Shown: positions 1 to 9,557, counted from the stretch's first letter. The stretch: DNA of 64,000 nucleotides from Parafrankia discariae (GCF_000373365.1 NZ_KB891230.1:279975-343974); one strand, 5' to 3'. Notes: generated by a model from the sequence alone, not told the origin. Translations and numbers: made by a program.

Positions 1-1
1 G

Positions 2-697
2 CCCGCCCTGGTCAACATCGGCGTGGTCGCCACGAACGTGCTGGCAGCGTTCGTGCTGTCGGAGGTGGTCGCCGAGAAGCACCGGGCGGCCGCGCTGGCG
101 CTGGCCTTCTCGCTGGCCTATCTGATCGGCCTGGTCGCGACGACGGTCCTGCTGCGCCGCCGCCTGCGTGGCATCGACGGCAACCGCATCGCGCGGGTGA
201 CGACCCGGGTGAGCGTGACGGCCGGGGTGGGCGCGGTCCTCGCCAGCGTCATCGCGAGCGGCCTGCGTGACCTGCTCGGCAGGGGCTGGCTCGGTTCCGG
301 GGTCGCGGTGGTGCTGGCGCTGGTCGTCGGCGGCCTGGTCTTCGTTGTGATCTCCGTGCGCACCGGCATGCACGAGATGACGGCACTGATGCGCATCGTC
401 GGTGGCCGGCTCGGCCTCGGCCGACGGGCCAAGGCCGCCGGCGCTGGTTCCGGTGCCGGCGCGGCGCCGGCGTCCGCGACGCCGTCACCGCGATCGGCCG
501 GCCGGGGAGACGGCGGCCGGGGCGGGCCCTCAGGCGGTCGTGGCGGCCCCCCCGGTGGGCGTGGCGGGCCCGCGGGCGGACGCGGCGACGGTGGGCGTGG
601 CGGGCCCGCGGACGGTCGTGGCGGGCGCGGCGGACCTTCCGGCCGGCCCGGCGGGCCGTCAGGGCGGCGCGGCGGCTCCTCGGGCCGCCGCGGCTGA
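2..697 (+). CDS. murJ: MurJ/MviN lipid II flippase, C-terminal part
   Basis: This is the 3' end of a gene that begins before the window; 231 residues are visible. The first ~120 residues contain hydrophobic stretches rich in Leu, Val and Ala, separated by short Arg-rich loops, as in the last transmembrane helices of MurJ, which flips lipid II across the plasma membrane. From about residue 140 the protein becomes a Gly/Arg/Pro tail with seven RGG motifs. This tail is not part of the MurJ fold and is probably cytoplasmic. The next gene encodes a membrane pseudokinase, which in mycobacteria is fused to MurJ in one polypeptide (Rv3910). That arrangement supports the assignment, because the helices alone would also fit other MATE/MOP-type exporters. 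Confidence 0.8.
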   Translation, partial: PALVNIGVVATNVLAAFVLSEVVAEKHRAAALALAFSLAYLIGLVATTVLLRRRLRGIDGNRIARVTTRVSVTAGVGAVLASVIASGLRDLLGRGWLGSGVAVVLALVVGGLVFVVISVRTGMHEMTALMRIVGGRLGLGRRAKAAGAGSGAGAAPASATPSPRSAGRGDGGRGGPSGGRGGPPGGRGGPAGGRGDGGRGGPADGRGGRGGPSGRPGGPSGRRGGSSGRRG

Positions 698-1326
698 CCG
701 GCCGCGACACCTGCTGGCACTGGTCCCGCCCGTGCGGGCCGATGGTCTCGATTCCGTCGCCCGGATTCCCCACCGGCATGGCACCAAGGTCCCATCGGCG
801 TGGCGGACGGCGCCCGGCGGCGGGAGCGGAACCCCAACCACGCCCATGCCACCGGCCACCCATCAACACGACTTTAAGTGACAGCAGCAAATCATTCGGC
901 AAAGATTTGACACACCCGAACACAGATAAGCACAGAAAGTGATCCTCTAGTGGCGTCGAACGGGTGTAGGGGTGAAGATGGGTGTGTTACCACTGATTTC
1001 GCACGAGCGCACGCCGGGTCCATGGCGTGTCCATAGGCGGATGGTTCGCCCCGGTGTGCCAAGCTGGCTTGTCCGGAGACATCCGCGAGATGCCAGGGCC
1101 GGACTCGTACACTGAACACGCTGTGCGCGGGCCCCGCCCAACGTCGCCGGTGAACCAGGCGCAGCACCCAGCTCGTCGCGTTGGTCACACGATGCGTTCC
1201 GATGCGACGGAGGGTGTCCGGGATGTTCGTTCGCAGTAGCGGAACGCTGGGCGGATCCCCTGCCCGGGTGAGGTGGGGCAACCCGCCGTCGGGTCGGCCG
1301 GCGGGTGTGCGGACGACGGAGGCGCT
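698..1326. other. intergenic region between murJ and the pseudokinase gene
   Basis: About 630 bp with no convincing gene. A less GC-rich patch at about 870-960 contains a TTGACA hexamer at 907-912, but no good -10 hexamer lies 16-18 bp downstream, so I do not call a promoter. The short reading frames here overlap on both strands and look like chance products of high GC. Confidence 0.4.
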
Positions 1327-3306
1327 GTGGTCGACGGAAGCAACCGACCGCAGGGCGCGGACGTCGATAACGACGTGACCACCGACTCGCCGGGCGAGCG
1401 CCCGGCCAGCACAGCCGTGCTGGCCGAATCCGTCCTCGACCGCCGCTACCGCCTCCTGGCGCCGCTGAACACCCGCGGTCCGGTGACCCTGTGGCGGGGT
1501 GACGACAACACCCTCGCCCGGCCGGTGGCCGTCCGGATCGTCGAGCACGTCGACCCCGGCACCGACCCCGACGCCGCGGCGGAGATCGATCCGGGTGTCC
1601 GGGAGGACGCCGCCCGCGCCCTGCTGAAGGCGGCGATCAACTCCGGGCGGCTGGTCCACCCGGGTGCCGCGTCGACCTACGACGCCACGACCACGACCAC
1701 CGGCACGGCCCGTGTCTCCTATGTCGTCTCGGAGTGGGTGGAGGGGCGCACCCTGCGCCAGCTCGCCACCAACGGGCCACTGCGCCCCGAACAGGCCGGG
1801 GCCATCGTCCTGGCGGCGGCCCGGGTCCTAGCCGCCGCGCACGACCGCGGCATCCACCACGGCGGGCTCAACCCCGGCGACGTGATCGTCTCCGGCCACG
1901 GCACCGTGAAGGTCGTCGACCTGGAGATCGGCGGTGTCCTCGCCGGGCTGGACGGCGCGGCGACCGGCGCGGAGCCGACCATCGGCTCCGACCCGGAGAA
2001 GGACGACGCGCCTCCCTCGGCCGAGCTGGCGGACGTCCGGGCTCTCGGCGGGCTTCTCTACGCCGGGCTGACCGGCACCTGGCCGCTGCTCGGCGAGCAC
2101 GCGCTGCCGGCCGCCCCGACGAGCGACGGCCGGCTGCGGACTCCACGGCAGATCAACTCGGCCGTCCCGCGCGACCTCGACGCGATCACTCTGGCGACCC
2201 TCGGCGACGAGCGGGCCGGTGCGCCGATCACGACCGCCGCGGAGCTGGTCGCCGAGCTCGAGGCGGTCAGCCCGGTCGACCAGGTCCTCGACACCGGCCT
2301 GATGAGCCTCGGTGACGACGGCCCCCCGAGCACCGAGGCGATGTCGGTCGACGGCTACAACCCGGCCACCGACGACTACCCCGCCCCCTCGGACTACCCG
2401 GGCCAGGGCTACGGCGGCGGGAACAACTCGGGCGGCAACGGCTACGGCGGCCGGGACGACTACGACCGCCGCGGCTACGACCAGACCTCCTACCTGGGCC
2501 GCGACGGCTACGACCAGACCTCCTACAACGACCGCGGCTACGGCGGCCGGGACAACTACGACGACCGCGACCGCGGCGGCTACCCGTCGCAGCGCGAGGC
2601 ACCCGAGCAGCGCCGGTACGACGACGACCGCTACCCGCCCGCCGGCGGCCACCGCCAGGGCGGCGGGTCAGGCGGCTCGGCCGGCGGCACGGCCCGCCGG
2701 GTCCTGCCCTGGGTGGCGCTGCTGGTGGTCGTCGCCCTCGTCGCGGTGGTCGCCGTGATCGCCCTGCGCCCGAAGGACGACGGCGGCGGCACCCCGGACG
2801 GAGACACCGGCCCCTCCTCCATGGCCGTGGTGCCCTCCGGCACACCGATCCCCTTCGGCGAGGTCACCTCGTTCGACCCGCAGGCAGCCGACTCGCCGAA
2901 GGACGAGAACCCGGCCGACGTCCCGAAGGCCATCGACGGTGATGCGTCGACCCAGTGGACGACGACCGGCTACAACCCGGACCGGCAGTTCGGTGGGTTG
3001 AAGTCCGGTGTGGGGCTACGGTTCGCCTTCCCCAATGCCATAACTCCGAGCGAAGTCATCGTCACCGTCGGATCCCTGAATCCGGTCTCGTTCGAGCTGA
3101 GAGCCTCGGACACCCTTTCGGAGAACATCGACGACTACCAGGTCATCGGTTCGCCGCAGCTGAACAAGTCGAGCCAGGTGGCGATCACCATGCCCTCCGA
3201 CCCGCAGCCGCACAAGTACTGGGTGCTATGGCTGACGTCGCTGCCCACGAATCCCGAGGACGGCAAGTTCAAGGGGTCGATCGCGGAGATCGTCTTCCGG
3301 GCCTGA
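1327..3306 (+). CDS. Membrane-anchored pseudokinase paired with MurJ
   Basis: A 659-residue protein with a kinase-like domain (about 40-310), a Gly/Tyr/Asp/Arg-rich linker, one transmembrane helix (about 459-480) and an extracytoplasmic C-terminal domain of ~180 residues that may be beta-rich and discoidin-like. The kinase catalytic residues are gone: the VAIK lysine is Arg (PVAVRIV), the HRD loop reads HHGG, and DFG reads DLE. It is therefore a pseudokinase. In Mycobacterium the equivalent domain is fused to MurJ and recruits an FHA protein when phosphorylated; here it is a separate gene just downstream, so a role in controlling lipid II flipping is inferred. The GTG at 1327 is preferred because GGAGG at 1318-1322 lies 4 nt before it; another in-frame GTG at 1273 has no such site. 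Confidence 0.75.
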   Translation: MVDGSNRPQGADVDNDVTTDSPGERPASTAVLAESVLDRRYRLLAPLNTRGPVTLWRGDDNTLARPVAVRIVEHVDPGTDPDAAAEIDPGVREDAARALLKAAINSGRLVHPGAASTYDATTTTTGTARVSYVVSEWVEGRTLRQLATNGPLRPEQAGAIVLAAARVLAAAHDRGIHHGGLNPGDVIVSGHGTVKVVDLEIGGVLAGLDGAATGAEPTIGSDPEKDDAPPSAELADVRALGGLLYAGLTGTWPLLGEHALPAAPTSDGRLRTPRQINSAVPRDLDAITLATLGDERAGAPITTAAELVAELEAVSPVDQVLDTGLMSLGDDGPPSTEAMSVDGYNPATDDYPAPSDYPGQGYGGGNNSGGNGYGGRDDYDRRGYDQTSYLGRDGYDQTSYNDRGYGGRDNYDDRDRGGYPSQREAPEQRRYDDDRYPPAGGHRQGGGSGGSAGGTARRVLPWVALLVVVALVAVVAVIALRPKDDGGGTPDGDTGPSSMAVVPSGTPIPFGEVTSFDPQAADSPKDENPADVPKAIDGDASTQWTTTGYNPDRQFGGLKSGVGLRFAFPNAITPSEVIVTVGSLNPVSFELRASDTLSENIDDYQVIGSPQLNKSSQVAITMPSDPQPHKYWVLWLTSLPTNPEDGKFKGSIAEIVFRA

Positions 3307-3378
3307 CCAGCCGGAATCAGGTGTGGCGACTCTGATGCGCACTGCGGCTGAGCGGCCGTCGCCGGCGTCTGGACGTCG

Positions 3379-4281
3379 GTGAACCCGCCCGCGGCGACGG
3401 GTGCCCGGTCCTCCGGCCGGGCACCCGCGGCCGACCTGGAGGCGCTGCGTCGGCACGTGGCGGGGGACCCGGCCGCGTTCGGCGAGCTGTTCCGCGCGCA
3501 CGCCGACCGACTGTGGTCGGTGGCGTTCGCGCTGCTGCAGGACACCGAGGAGGCGGCGGACGCCGTCCAGGAGGCGATGCTCTCCGCGCACCGGCGGGCC
3601 GCCGACTTCCGGGGTGAGGCGGCGGTCGGCACCTGGCTGCACCGGATCGTCACCAACGCCGCCCTCGACCGGCTGCGCCGCCGCGCCGTGCGCCCGACGG
3701 TGCCGATGCCCTCGACCCCCGACGGCGTCCCCTACGAGCCGCCCGACACCCGGGACGCGATCGCCGAGCACGACACCCGGATGGACATCGGCGCCGCGCT
3801 CGGCATGCTTCCGGTCACACTGCGCACCCCGGTCGTCCTCGTGGACGTCGAGGGCCGGCCGGTCGCCGAGGTGGCCGAACTGCTGGACATACCGGTCGGG
3901 ACGGTCAAGAGCCGCTGCGCGCGCGGCCGGGCGCGACTCGCCGTCCTGCTCGGGCACCTTGCCCCCGAAGGGGCTCGCCGGCCGGCCGCCGGGAACCAGG
4001 CGGCCTCGCCTTCCGTCTGTGATGAGGGACGGTACGACACATCGGCCGGCGGTTTCGAGGAACCGGCCGACCAGTCGATCGAACATTCGGTCGAACCGCT
4101 CGACCAGCCGGTCGGGCGGGCGGGGTCCGACCGCGAGGAGGCGGACGGTACCGACCCCACCGGCACGACCACTCGTGGCGCCGCCGCCGAACCCGTCGAG
4201 ATACCGGGCGCGGCCGGCGTCCCGAGACCCGCCGACCGGACCGGCACCACGGCCGGGCGGCTGACTCGCCGGAGGAGGTGA
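3379..4281 (+). CDS. sigM: ECF RNA polymerase sigma factor, SigM-like
   Basis: A 300-residue ECF sigma factor. Region 2 lies at about residues 30-100 (FRAHADRLWSVAFALL, then DAVQEAM and TWLHRIVTNAALDRLRRR). Region 4 lies at about 135-190 with a helix-turn-helix (VAEVAELLDIPVGTVKSRCARGR). After residue ~200 comes a ~100-residue acidic and Pro-rich tail absent from compact ECF factors. The gene lies 3 nt upstream of a zinc-finger anti-sigma gene and is followed by trxB and trxA; the order sigM, anti-sigma, trxB, trxA is conserved beside actinobacterial origins. The start is GTG. Redox or envelope stress control is inferred from the family and neighbours. Confidence 0.88.
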   Translation: MNPPAATGARSSGRAPAADLEALRRHVAGDPAAFGELFRAHADRLWSVAFALLQDTEEAADAVQEAMLSAHRRAADFRGEAAVGTWLHRIVTNAALDRLRRRAVRPTVPMPSTPDGVPYEPPDTRDAIAEHDTRMDIGAALGMLPVTLRTPVVLVDVEGRPVAEVAELLDIPVGTVKSRCARGRARLAVLLGHLAPEGARRPAAGNQAASPSVCDEGRYDTSAGGFEEPADQSIEHSVEPLDQPVGRAGSDREEADGTDPTGTTTRGAAAEPVEIPGAAGVPRPADRTGTTAGRLTRRRR

Positions 4282-4284
4282 TCG

Positions 4285-6042
4285 GTGGTGGTGACGGACG
4301 AACACGGCGCCCACGCCCCTGATCCGGGCTGGCGCCCCGGCGACCCTGGCCCGCGTTCCCGGGCCGGCACGGCCGCCCAGCGCGCAGCCGCCCAGCGCAC
4401 GGCTGCCCAGCGCACGGCCGACGGGCTCGCCACCGGCGAGCACGCCGCCGGCGGGCATCCCGACGTGGAGGCGCTCGACGCCTACCTGGACGCCCGGCCG
4501 GACCCGGCGGCCCAGGGCTTCCCCCTGGAGCCGGCGGTCGCCCGGGTCGAGCGCCACGTCCACTCGTGTGCCGCCTGCCAGGAGGCGCTCACGGCCCTGC
4601 GCCGGGTCCGCGCCGACCTCGCCCGCCTCGCGAGCATGACGATGCCGGCCGACGTCGCCGAGCGCATCCAGGCCGCGCTGGCCGCCAGGTCGGCCACGGA
4701 CCTCCGGGAACGGGAAGGCGTCCGGCCGGGGCGCGGTTCCCGCGGGGGAACGGCCGGCGGCCCACCGCGGCCACGCCGCCGTCTCGGGCGGGTCGGCTCG
4801 CTGTCGGCCTCGGGCCTCGTCGCCCCTGGGGAGTTCGAACGGAAGACCACCGCGGGCGACCCGGGGCGAACAGCCGCGGGCGTCGGCGCCGGCGGCCTCG
4901 GCTCGGGCATCGCCGAGCGGAACATCGCCGGGTCGGGCACCACGGGATCAGACACCACGGGATCAGGCGCCACCGCACCAGGCAACGCGGGAGCAGGCAA
5001 CGCGGAGTCCGGCACTGGCGAGCCAACCGCCACCGCACCTGGCGCCGCGGCGCCGGACACTTCGGCGCCAGAGGCTTCGACACCAGGCACCAGGGCACCA
5101 GGGCACCAGGCACCAGGCACCCCGACGTCAGGCACCGGGGCTCCGGGCACGACGGCGCCGCGCGGCGCCGGACAGGACACCGCCGACCACGGCACCATCC
5201 GGCACGGCAGCACCCGGCACGGCAGCACCCGGCACGGTGGCGGCGGAAGGCGGCGCAGGGGGCTCGTCGGTGCCGGTGGCCGGGCCGCCCGCGACTGGGT
5301 CTCGATCGCGGCGACCTGCGTCGCGCTGGTGGCGTTCGGCGCCGCCGTACTGACCCTGCGCGGGCTGACCGCGGGCGGCGGGGACGCGAGCTCCACCGCG
5401 GCCAGCGACGCGGCCACGGCGCTGTCAGGCGCCTCCCAGGCGAGCGGCCCGGAGATCGCGCGGGCGCCCGGGCCGGCCGCCGCCGCGACCGTTCCCAACG
5501 CCCCCGAAGCCCCCGAAGCCGCCGGTGCCGCCGGGACGTCCGAGGAGCCGTCCGCGGCCGTCGCGATGGTCGCCGACTCGGGCGAGGCGGTCCGGGCCGA
5601 CGACATAGTCGTGCACGGCCGGAGCCTGCTCACCGGGCAGATCCCGACGACCAGGCTCACCTGGTCCGTCCTGCCCGCCCTTGCCGGTGGGACGCCCGTG
5701 CCGTCCACCGCGGGCACGGAGCGGGCCGCCGAGGGCGGCGCGCCCACCCCGCGACCGGGAACGGACCTGTCGGTGCCCTCCGCCACGACACCGGAGGAAC
5801 TCGCCCGGGTGATTGACACTCCGCAGCTGCGGATGTGCTACGACAGCCTCACCGCCCAGACGGGCGGGTCGGTACTGGCCCTCGACCGGGTGCGTTTCGA
5901 CGGTCAGCGGGCGCTGCTGGTGGTCCTCTCGGTCGCCGGCCAGCCCACCGCCGCGCGGGTCGTCGTGATCGACGCACGCTGCGGCGTGGTACGGATGCCG
6001 GGCGCGGTGTTGTACAGCGCGAACACCACCCGCGTGCTGTAG
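4285..6042 (+). CDS. Membrane-bound zinc-finger anti-sigma factor
   Basis: A 585-residue single-pass membrane protein. The N-terminal part carries the zinc-binding anti-sigma signature H-x3-C-x2-C (HVHSCAAC, about residues 91-98), which normally grips region 2 of an ECF factor. One transmembrane helix follows at about 338-358. The linker between them is a ~200-residue Gly/Thr/Ala/Pro stretch with short internal repeats such as TRHGS. The extracytoplasmic half is unassigned. The gene begins 3 nt after the sigM stop, and GGAGGAGG at 4271-4278 serves as its ribosome binding site, so the two are translationally linked. The protein is much longer than typical RsmA/RslA-type anti-sigma factors because of the linker. 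Confidence 0.82.
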   Translation: MVVTDEHGAHAPDPGWRPGDPGPRSRAGTAAQRAAAQRTAAQRTADGLATGEHAAGGHPDVEALDAYLDARPDPAAQGFPLEPAVARVERHVHSCAACQEALTALRRVRADLARLASMTMPADVAERIQAALAARSATDLREREGVRPGRGSRGGTAGGPPRPRRRLGRVGSLSASGLVAPGEFERKTTAGDPGRTAAGVGAGGLGSGIAERNIAGSGTTGSDTTGSGATAPGNAGAGNAESGTGEPTATAPGAAAPDTSAPEASTPGTRAPGHQAPGTPTSGTGAPGTTAPRGAGQDTADHGTIRHGSTRHGSTRHGGGGRRRRGLVGAGGRAARDWVSIAATCVALVAFGAAVLTLRGLTAGGGDASSTAASDAATALSGASQASGPEIARAPGPAAAATVPNAPEAPEAAGAAGTSEEPSAAVAMVADSGEAVRADDIVVHGRSLLTGQIPTTRLTWSVLPALAGGTPVPSTAGTERAAEGGAPTPRPGTDLSVPSATTPEELARVIDTPQLRMCYDSLTAQTGGSVLALDRVRFDGQRALLVVLSVAGQPTAARVVVIDARCGVVRMPGAVLYSANTTRVL

Positions 6043-6112
6043 GCGGGGGTCGGCGACACGGCGACACACACGTAGGGACGGACACACCCCCTTGCCACGG
6101 TGACCCCGCGGT

Positions 6113-6138
6113 GGAATCAGCGGCGGTCGGCGACGGTT
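6113..6138 (+). promoter_or_regulatory. SigR-type promoter of trxB
   Basis: GGAAT at 6113-6117 and GTT at 6136-6138 are separated by exactly 18 nt. This is the consensus of the thiol-oxidation sigma factor SigR, which drives trxBA in Streptomyces. It lies about 80 nt upstream of the preferred trxB start. Only the sequence match and its position support it. Confidence 0.7.
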
Positions 6139-6219
6139 ATGGGGGCAGACATCACGTCGGCGAGGCAACGTACGACAGGGTCGACGGGGCCCCGTCCGAC
6201 AGTCGTGAAGGGAGTGGGT

Positions 6220-7266
6220 GTGACAGCCCAGGGCAAGGACCAGGCCGGTCAGGCCACCGGAGCGGAGCGTTCCGGCGAGCGCGTCCTGGACGTCGTCATC
6301 ATCGGATCCGGGCCGGCCGGATACACCGCGGCGATCTACACCGCGCGGGCGAACCTGAAGCCGGTCGTCTTCGAGGGCGCGGTGTCCGCGGGCGGCGCAC
6401 TGATGACCACGACCGAGGTGGAGAACTTCCCGGGCTTCCCCGAGGGCATCCAGGGGCCGGCGCTCATGGAGAACCTGCGCGCCCAGGCGGAGCGGTTCGG
6501 CGCCGAGCTCGTCGCGGACGACGTCACCGAGGTCGACCTGGCCGCGGACCCGAAGGTGATCAAGGTGGGCGACGAGACCTACCTCGCCCGCTCGGTCATC
6601 GTCGCGACCGGCTCGGCCTACAAGAAGCTCGGTGTCGAGAACGAGGACCGGCTGCTCGGCCGGGGCGTGTCGGCCTGCGCGACCTGTGACGGCTTCTTCT
6701 TCCGGGACCAGGACATCGCCGTCGTCGGCGGCGGTGACTCGGCGCTGGAGGAGGCCACCTTCCTCACCCGGTTCGCGAAGTCGGTGACGATCGTGCACCG
6801 GCGGGACAAGCTGCGCGCCAGCGCGATCATGCAGGAGCGGGCGTTCGCCAACCCGAAGATCCGGTTCCGGTGGAACGCGGTGGTCGAGGAGATCCTCGGC
6901 GAGGACAAGGTCGCCGGCGTCCGGCTGCGTGACACGGTCACCGGCGAGACGGACGAGCTCGCCGTCACCGGCCTGTTCGTGGCGATCGGCCACCTCCCCC
7001 GCACGGAGCTGATCCACGACCAGCTCGAGCTGGACGGCGAGGGCTACATCAAGGTGGCCCACCCGACCACCCACACCAACCTCCCCGGTGTGTTCGCCTG
7101 CGGCGACGTCGTCGACCACACCTACCGCCAGGCGATCACCGCGGCCGGCACCGGATGTTCGGCCGCCCTCGACGCCGAGCGTCACATCGCCGACCTGGAG
7201 GGCGCCGCGGACACCACCGCCGAGGCACCCCGGGAAGCGGCGCCGGAGCTCGCCGCGACGACCTGA
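6220..7266 (+). CDS. trxB: Thioredoxin reductase
   Basis: A 348-residue NADPH-dependent flavoprotein that reduces thioredoxin in the cytoplasm. The FAD-binding motif [10 protein letters not shown] is near residue 30, the redox-active CATC pair is at about 153-156, the NADPH-binding [10 protein letters not shown] is at about 170, and the FAD-closing ACGDVVD is near the end. The GTG start is chosen because AAGGGAG at 6208-6214 sits 5 nt upstream; earlier in-frame starts at 6100 and 6139 lack a ribosome binding site. A SigR-type promoter precedes it. About 25 residues of variable sequence come before the conserved fold, and the C-terminal tail is Ala/Glu-rich. trxA follows 95 nt downstream. Confidence 0.95.
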   Translation: MTAQGKDQAGQATGAERSGERVLDVVIIGSGPAGYTAAIYTARANLKPVVFEGAVSAGGALMTTTEVENFPGFPEGIQGPALMENLRAQAERFGAELVADDVTEVDLAADPKVIKVGDETYLARSVIVATGSAYKKLGVENEDRLLGRGVSACATCDGFFFRDQDIAVVGGGDSALEEATFLTRFAKSVTIVHRRDKLRASAIMQERAFANPKIRFRWNAVVEEILGEDKVAGVRLRDTVTGETDELAVTGLFVAIGHLPRTELIHDQLELDGEGYIKVAHPTTHTNLPGVFACGDVVDHTYRQAITAAGTGCSAALDAERHIADLEGAADTTAEAPREAAPELAATT

Positions 7267-7361
7267 CGCGAACCACCCCCGCCGTGACGGGTACGCCCCG
7301 CCACGGCAAAGCCGCCAGCCACCAGTCCAGGACACAAGAGTTCAACCCTGAGGAGAGCGCC

Positions 7362-7688
7362 ATGGCAGGCTCCACCACCAAGGTGACGGACGGCACGTTC
7401 GCCGCCGAGGTGCTCAAGAGCGACAAGCCCGTACTCGTCGACTTCTGGGCCGAGTGGTGCGGCCCGTGCAAGATGGTCGCGCCGGTGCTGGAGGAGATCG
7501 CCAAGGAGCACGGCGAGAAGCTCCGGATCGTCAAGCTCAACATCGACGAGAACCCGGAGATCGCGCGCCAGTACCAGATCATGTCGATCCCGACGATGGC
7601 CGTCTTCGTCAACGGCGAGGTCGACAAGAGCATCGTCGGCGCCAAGCCGAAGGCCGCGCTGCTGCGCGACCTGTCGGCCTACATCTGA
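7362..7688 (+). CDS. trxA: Thioredoxin
   Basis: A 108-residue cytoplasmic disulfide reductant, the usual length. The active site WCGPC is at residues 32-36, the buried aspartate is in VDFWAEW, and the cis-proline is in SIPTMAVF. AGGAG at 7351-7355 precedes the ATG with 6 nt spacing. It probably shares the SigR-type promoter of trxB, and a strong intrinsic terminator follows at 7752-7781. Confidence 0.97.
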   Translation: MAGSTTKVTDGTFAAEVLKSDKPVLVDFWAEWCGPCKMVAPVLEEIAKEHGEKLRIVKLNIDENPEIARQYQIMSIPTMAVFVNGEVDKSIVGAKPKAALLRDLSAYI

Positions 7689-7751
7689 TCGGTCCGCACC
7701 CGGCCACGTCCAGGCCGGGCCAGCGCACCCCGCCGGCCATGGTCGATCTCG

Positions 7752-7781
7752 ACGGCCCGCTCCGATCCCGGAGCGGGCCGT
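7752..7781 (+). terminator. Rho-independent terminator after trxA
   Basis: A perfect 12-bp inverted repeat (ACGGCCCGCTCC and its complement) with a 6-nt loop, followed by a pyrimidine-rich tract. It lies 63 nt after the trxA stop. Confidence 0.85.
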
Positions 7782-8327
7782 CTTCGTCTCCGGCCAACCG
7801 CGTCTGTCGCCAACCGCACCGCCGGCCAACCGCACCGCCGGCCGCCCTCTCCGCCGGTCAGCCCCGTCTGTGGAACTTTTGGTAGCCGGAAGCCCACGTC
7901 CGGTGGGATTTTCCGGACTGTCGACCGCTATCGGCCCTGAGCGGGCCGTAGACATGATCGAATGAGCGGCGCATAGCTGCTCATGCACCGCGCACGTCAT
8001 CTTTGGTCACATCAGGTAGTCATCGGCCGTTTCTCCGGGATGGCCACCGCCAGCCGGGGTTCACACCGAACCGAGCTGCCCCACCGGTACATGAAACGGC
8101 TCAGACAACTCACTTCAGCGGCCACCCGCGCCGACTCCGGGTTCCGGCCCGGTCGGCGCGGGGCGCCGGGCGCGGGTACGGGGCACCGGGGCAGAAAGGT
8201 GGGCGAGGGGGATCGCCGTCCTCACAGCCCGGGACCGATGGCCTAATCTGATGACCGGGATTCGGCGGCGGAACCGCCTGACGCAGGTCGACGGCTCGAT
8301 GAACGCGGACTCGAAAGGTACTCATTC
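7782..8327. other. intergenic region upstream of the amidase gene
   Basis: About 550 bp without a gene. A TAATCT hexamer at 8241-8246 could be a -10 element, but no good -35 is visible. The GC-rich leader at 8150-8240 could fold, but I recognise no riboswitch in it. Confidence 0.3.
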
Positions 8328-9557
8328 GTGAAGCTGCTGCGTCTTGGTGACCGTGACCCCTCTGTGGTGGAGGCCCGGGCAGCTTTCATCCACCTGGGTT
8401 TCCTTCCCGTCGCCCCCCGCCAGACCGATGCGGCCGACAGCCCCGGGGCAGCTGTCCCCGGGGTGCCCCCCGCAGCCGACGGGCCGGACGGGAGCGGCGG
8501 GGCTACCGGGAACGGCGGCCAGGTGGACGACACCGACCAGTTCGACAGCGAGCTGGACAACGCCGTCCGGGCGTTTCAGCAGAGCCGCGGGCTGTCGGTC
8601 GACGGCATCATCGGCCCCGACACCTTCCGGGCCATCGAGGAGGCTCGCCGCCGGCTCGGCGACCGGCTCCTCCACTACAGCGTCACCCACCCGTTCGTCG
8701 GTGACGACGTCGCCGCCCTGCAGGAGCGGCTGTCGAACATGGGCTTCGACGTCGGCCGCGCGGACGGCATCTTCGGCGCCCGGACAGACTCCGCCGTCCG
8801 GGACTTCCAGCGCAACCGGGGACTCGACCCAGACGGCCTCTGCGGCCCGCGGACCCTGCGCGAGCTCAAGCGCCTCGAACGCACGGTCACCGGCGGCCGC
8901 CCGGACGTCCTGCGCGAGTCCATGCGCCTGCTGGCCCGGGGGCCGTCGCTGCTCGGGATGGTCGTCGCCATCGACCCCGGGCACGGCGGCGACGACCTCG
9001 GCGTGTCCAGTGGTGGGCTGTGCGAGCGCGACCTGATGGCCGACCTGGCCTCGCGGCTGGAGGCCCGGCTGCTCGCGTCCGGCCTGGAGGCCTACCCGGT
9101 GCACGGTCCGCACGAGTCGCCGCCGGAGGCGGAACGCGCGGCCCGGGCGAACGAGATCGGCGCCGACCTGCTGGTCTCGCTACACGTGGACGCGAGCGGC
9201 TCCGCGCAGGCGCAGGGTGTCTCGACGTACTACTACGGCCACGCGCGAGGCTCGTCGGCGGTCGGTGAGCGCTTCGCCGCCCTGGTGCAGCGCGAGATCG
9301 TCTCGCGGACCGACATGGTGGACTGCCGCGCCCATCCCAAGACCTGGGAGCTGCTGCGCCGGACCAGGATGCCCGCCGTCCAGATCGAGCTCGGCTACCT
9401 CAGCAACACCCACGATGCCGCCGCGCTGGCGTCGACCGAGTTCCGGGCCGCCGTCGCGGAGGGCCTGCTCGCCGCCACCCAGCGCCTGTTCCTGCCGCCC
9501 GAGCAGGACCCGCCGACGGGGCAGCTGCGCGTCCCCCGCATCGCGGCCCGAGCCTGA
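8328..9557 (+). CDS. cwlM: N-acetylmuramoyl-L-alanine amidase-fold protein with two peptidoglycan-binding domains (CwlM-like)
   Basis: A 409-residue protein with two PG_binding_1 repeats (about 5-105, interrupted by a ~35-residue Gly/Pro insertion, and about 120-185), then an Amidase_3 domain (about 210-390). Residues fitting the zinc and catalytic positions are present: His in IDPGHGG, Glu in CERDL, His in SLHVD, and the catalytic-type Glu in QIELGYLSN. No signal peptide is visible. This agrees with CwlM, which in mycobacteria acts in the cytoplasm as a regulator of MurA and MurJ rather than as a secreted lytic enzyme. The place between trxA and parB is conserved in actinobacteria. The start is GTG with GAAAGG 9 nt upstream. 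Confidence 0.87.
   Translation: MKLLRLGDRDPSVVEARAAFIHLGFLPVAPRQTDAADSPGAAVPGVPPAADGPDGSGGATGNGGQVDDTDQFDSELDNAVRAFQQSRGLSVDGIIGPDTFRAIEEARRRLGDRLLHYSVTHPFVGDDVAALQERLSNMGFDVGRADGIFGARTDSAVRDFQRNRGLDPDGLCGPRTLRELKRLERTVTGGRPDVLRESMRLLARGPSLLGMVVAIDPGHGGDDLGVSSGGLCERDLMADLASRLEARLLASGLEAYPVHGPHESPPEAERAARANEIGADLLVSLHVDASGSAQAQGVSTYYYGHARGSSAVGERFAALVQREIVSRTDMVDCRAHPKTWELLRRTRMPAVQIELGYLSNTHDAAALASTEFRAAVAEGLLAATQRLFLPPEQDPPTGQLRVPRIAARA

Noticed and set aside
907-940. TTGACA promoter upstream of the pseudokinase gene
   Set aside because: The -35 is perfect but no plausible -10 is found at 16-18 bp.
8150-8245. Riboswitch-like GC-rich leader before the amidase gene
   Set aside because: I could not match it to conserved ydaO or other riboswitch cores.
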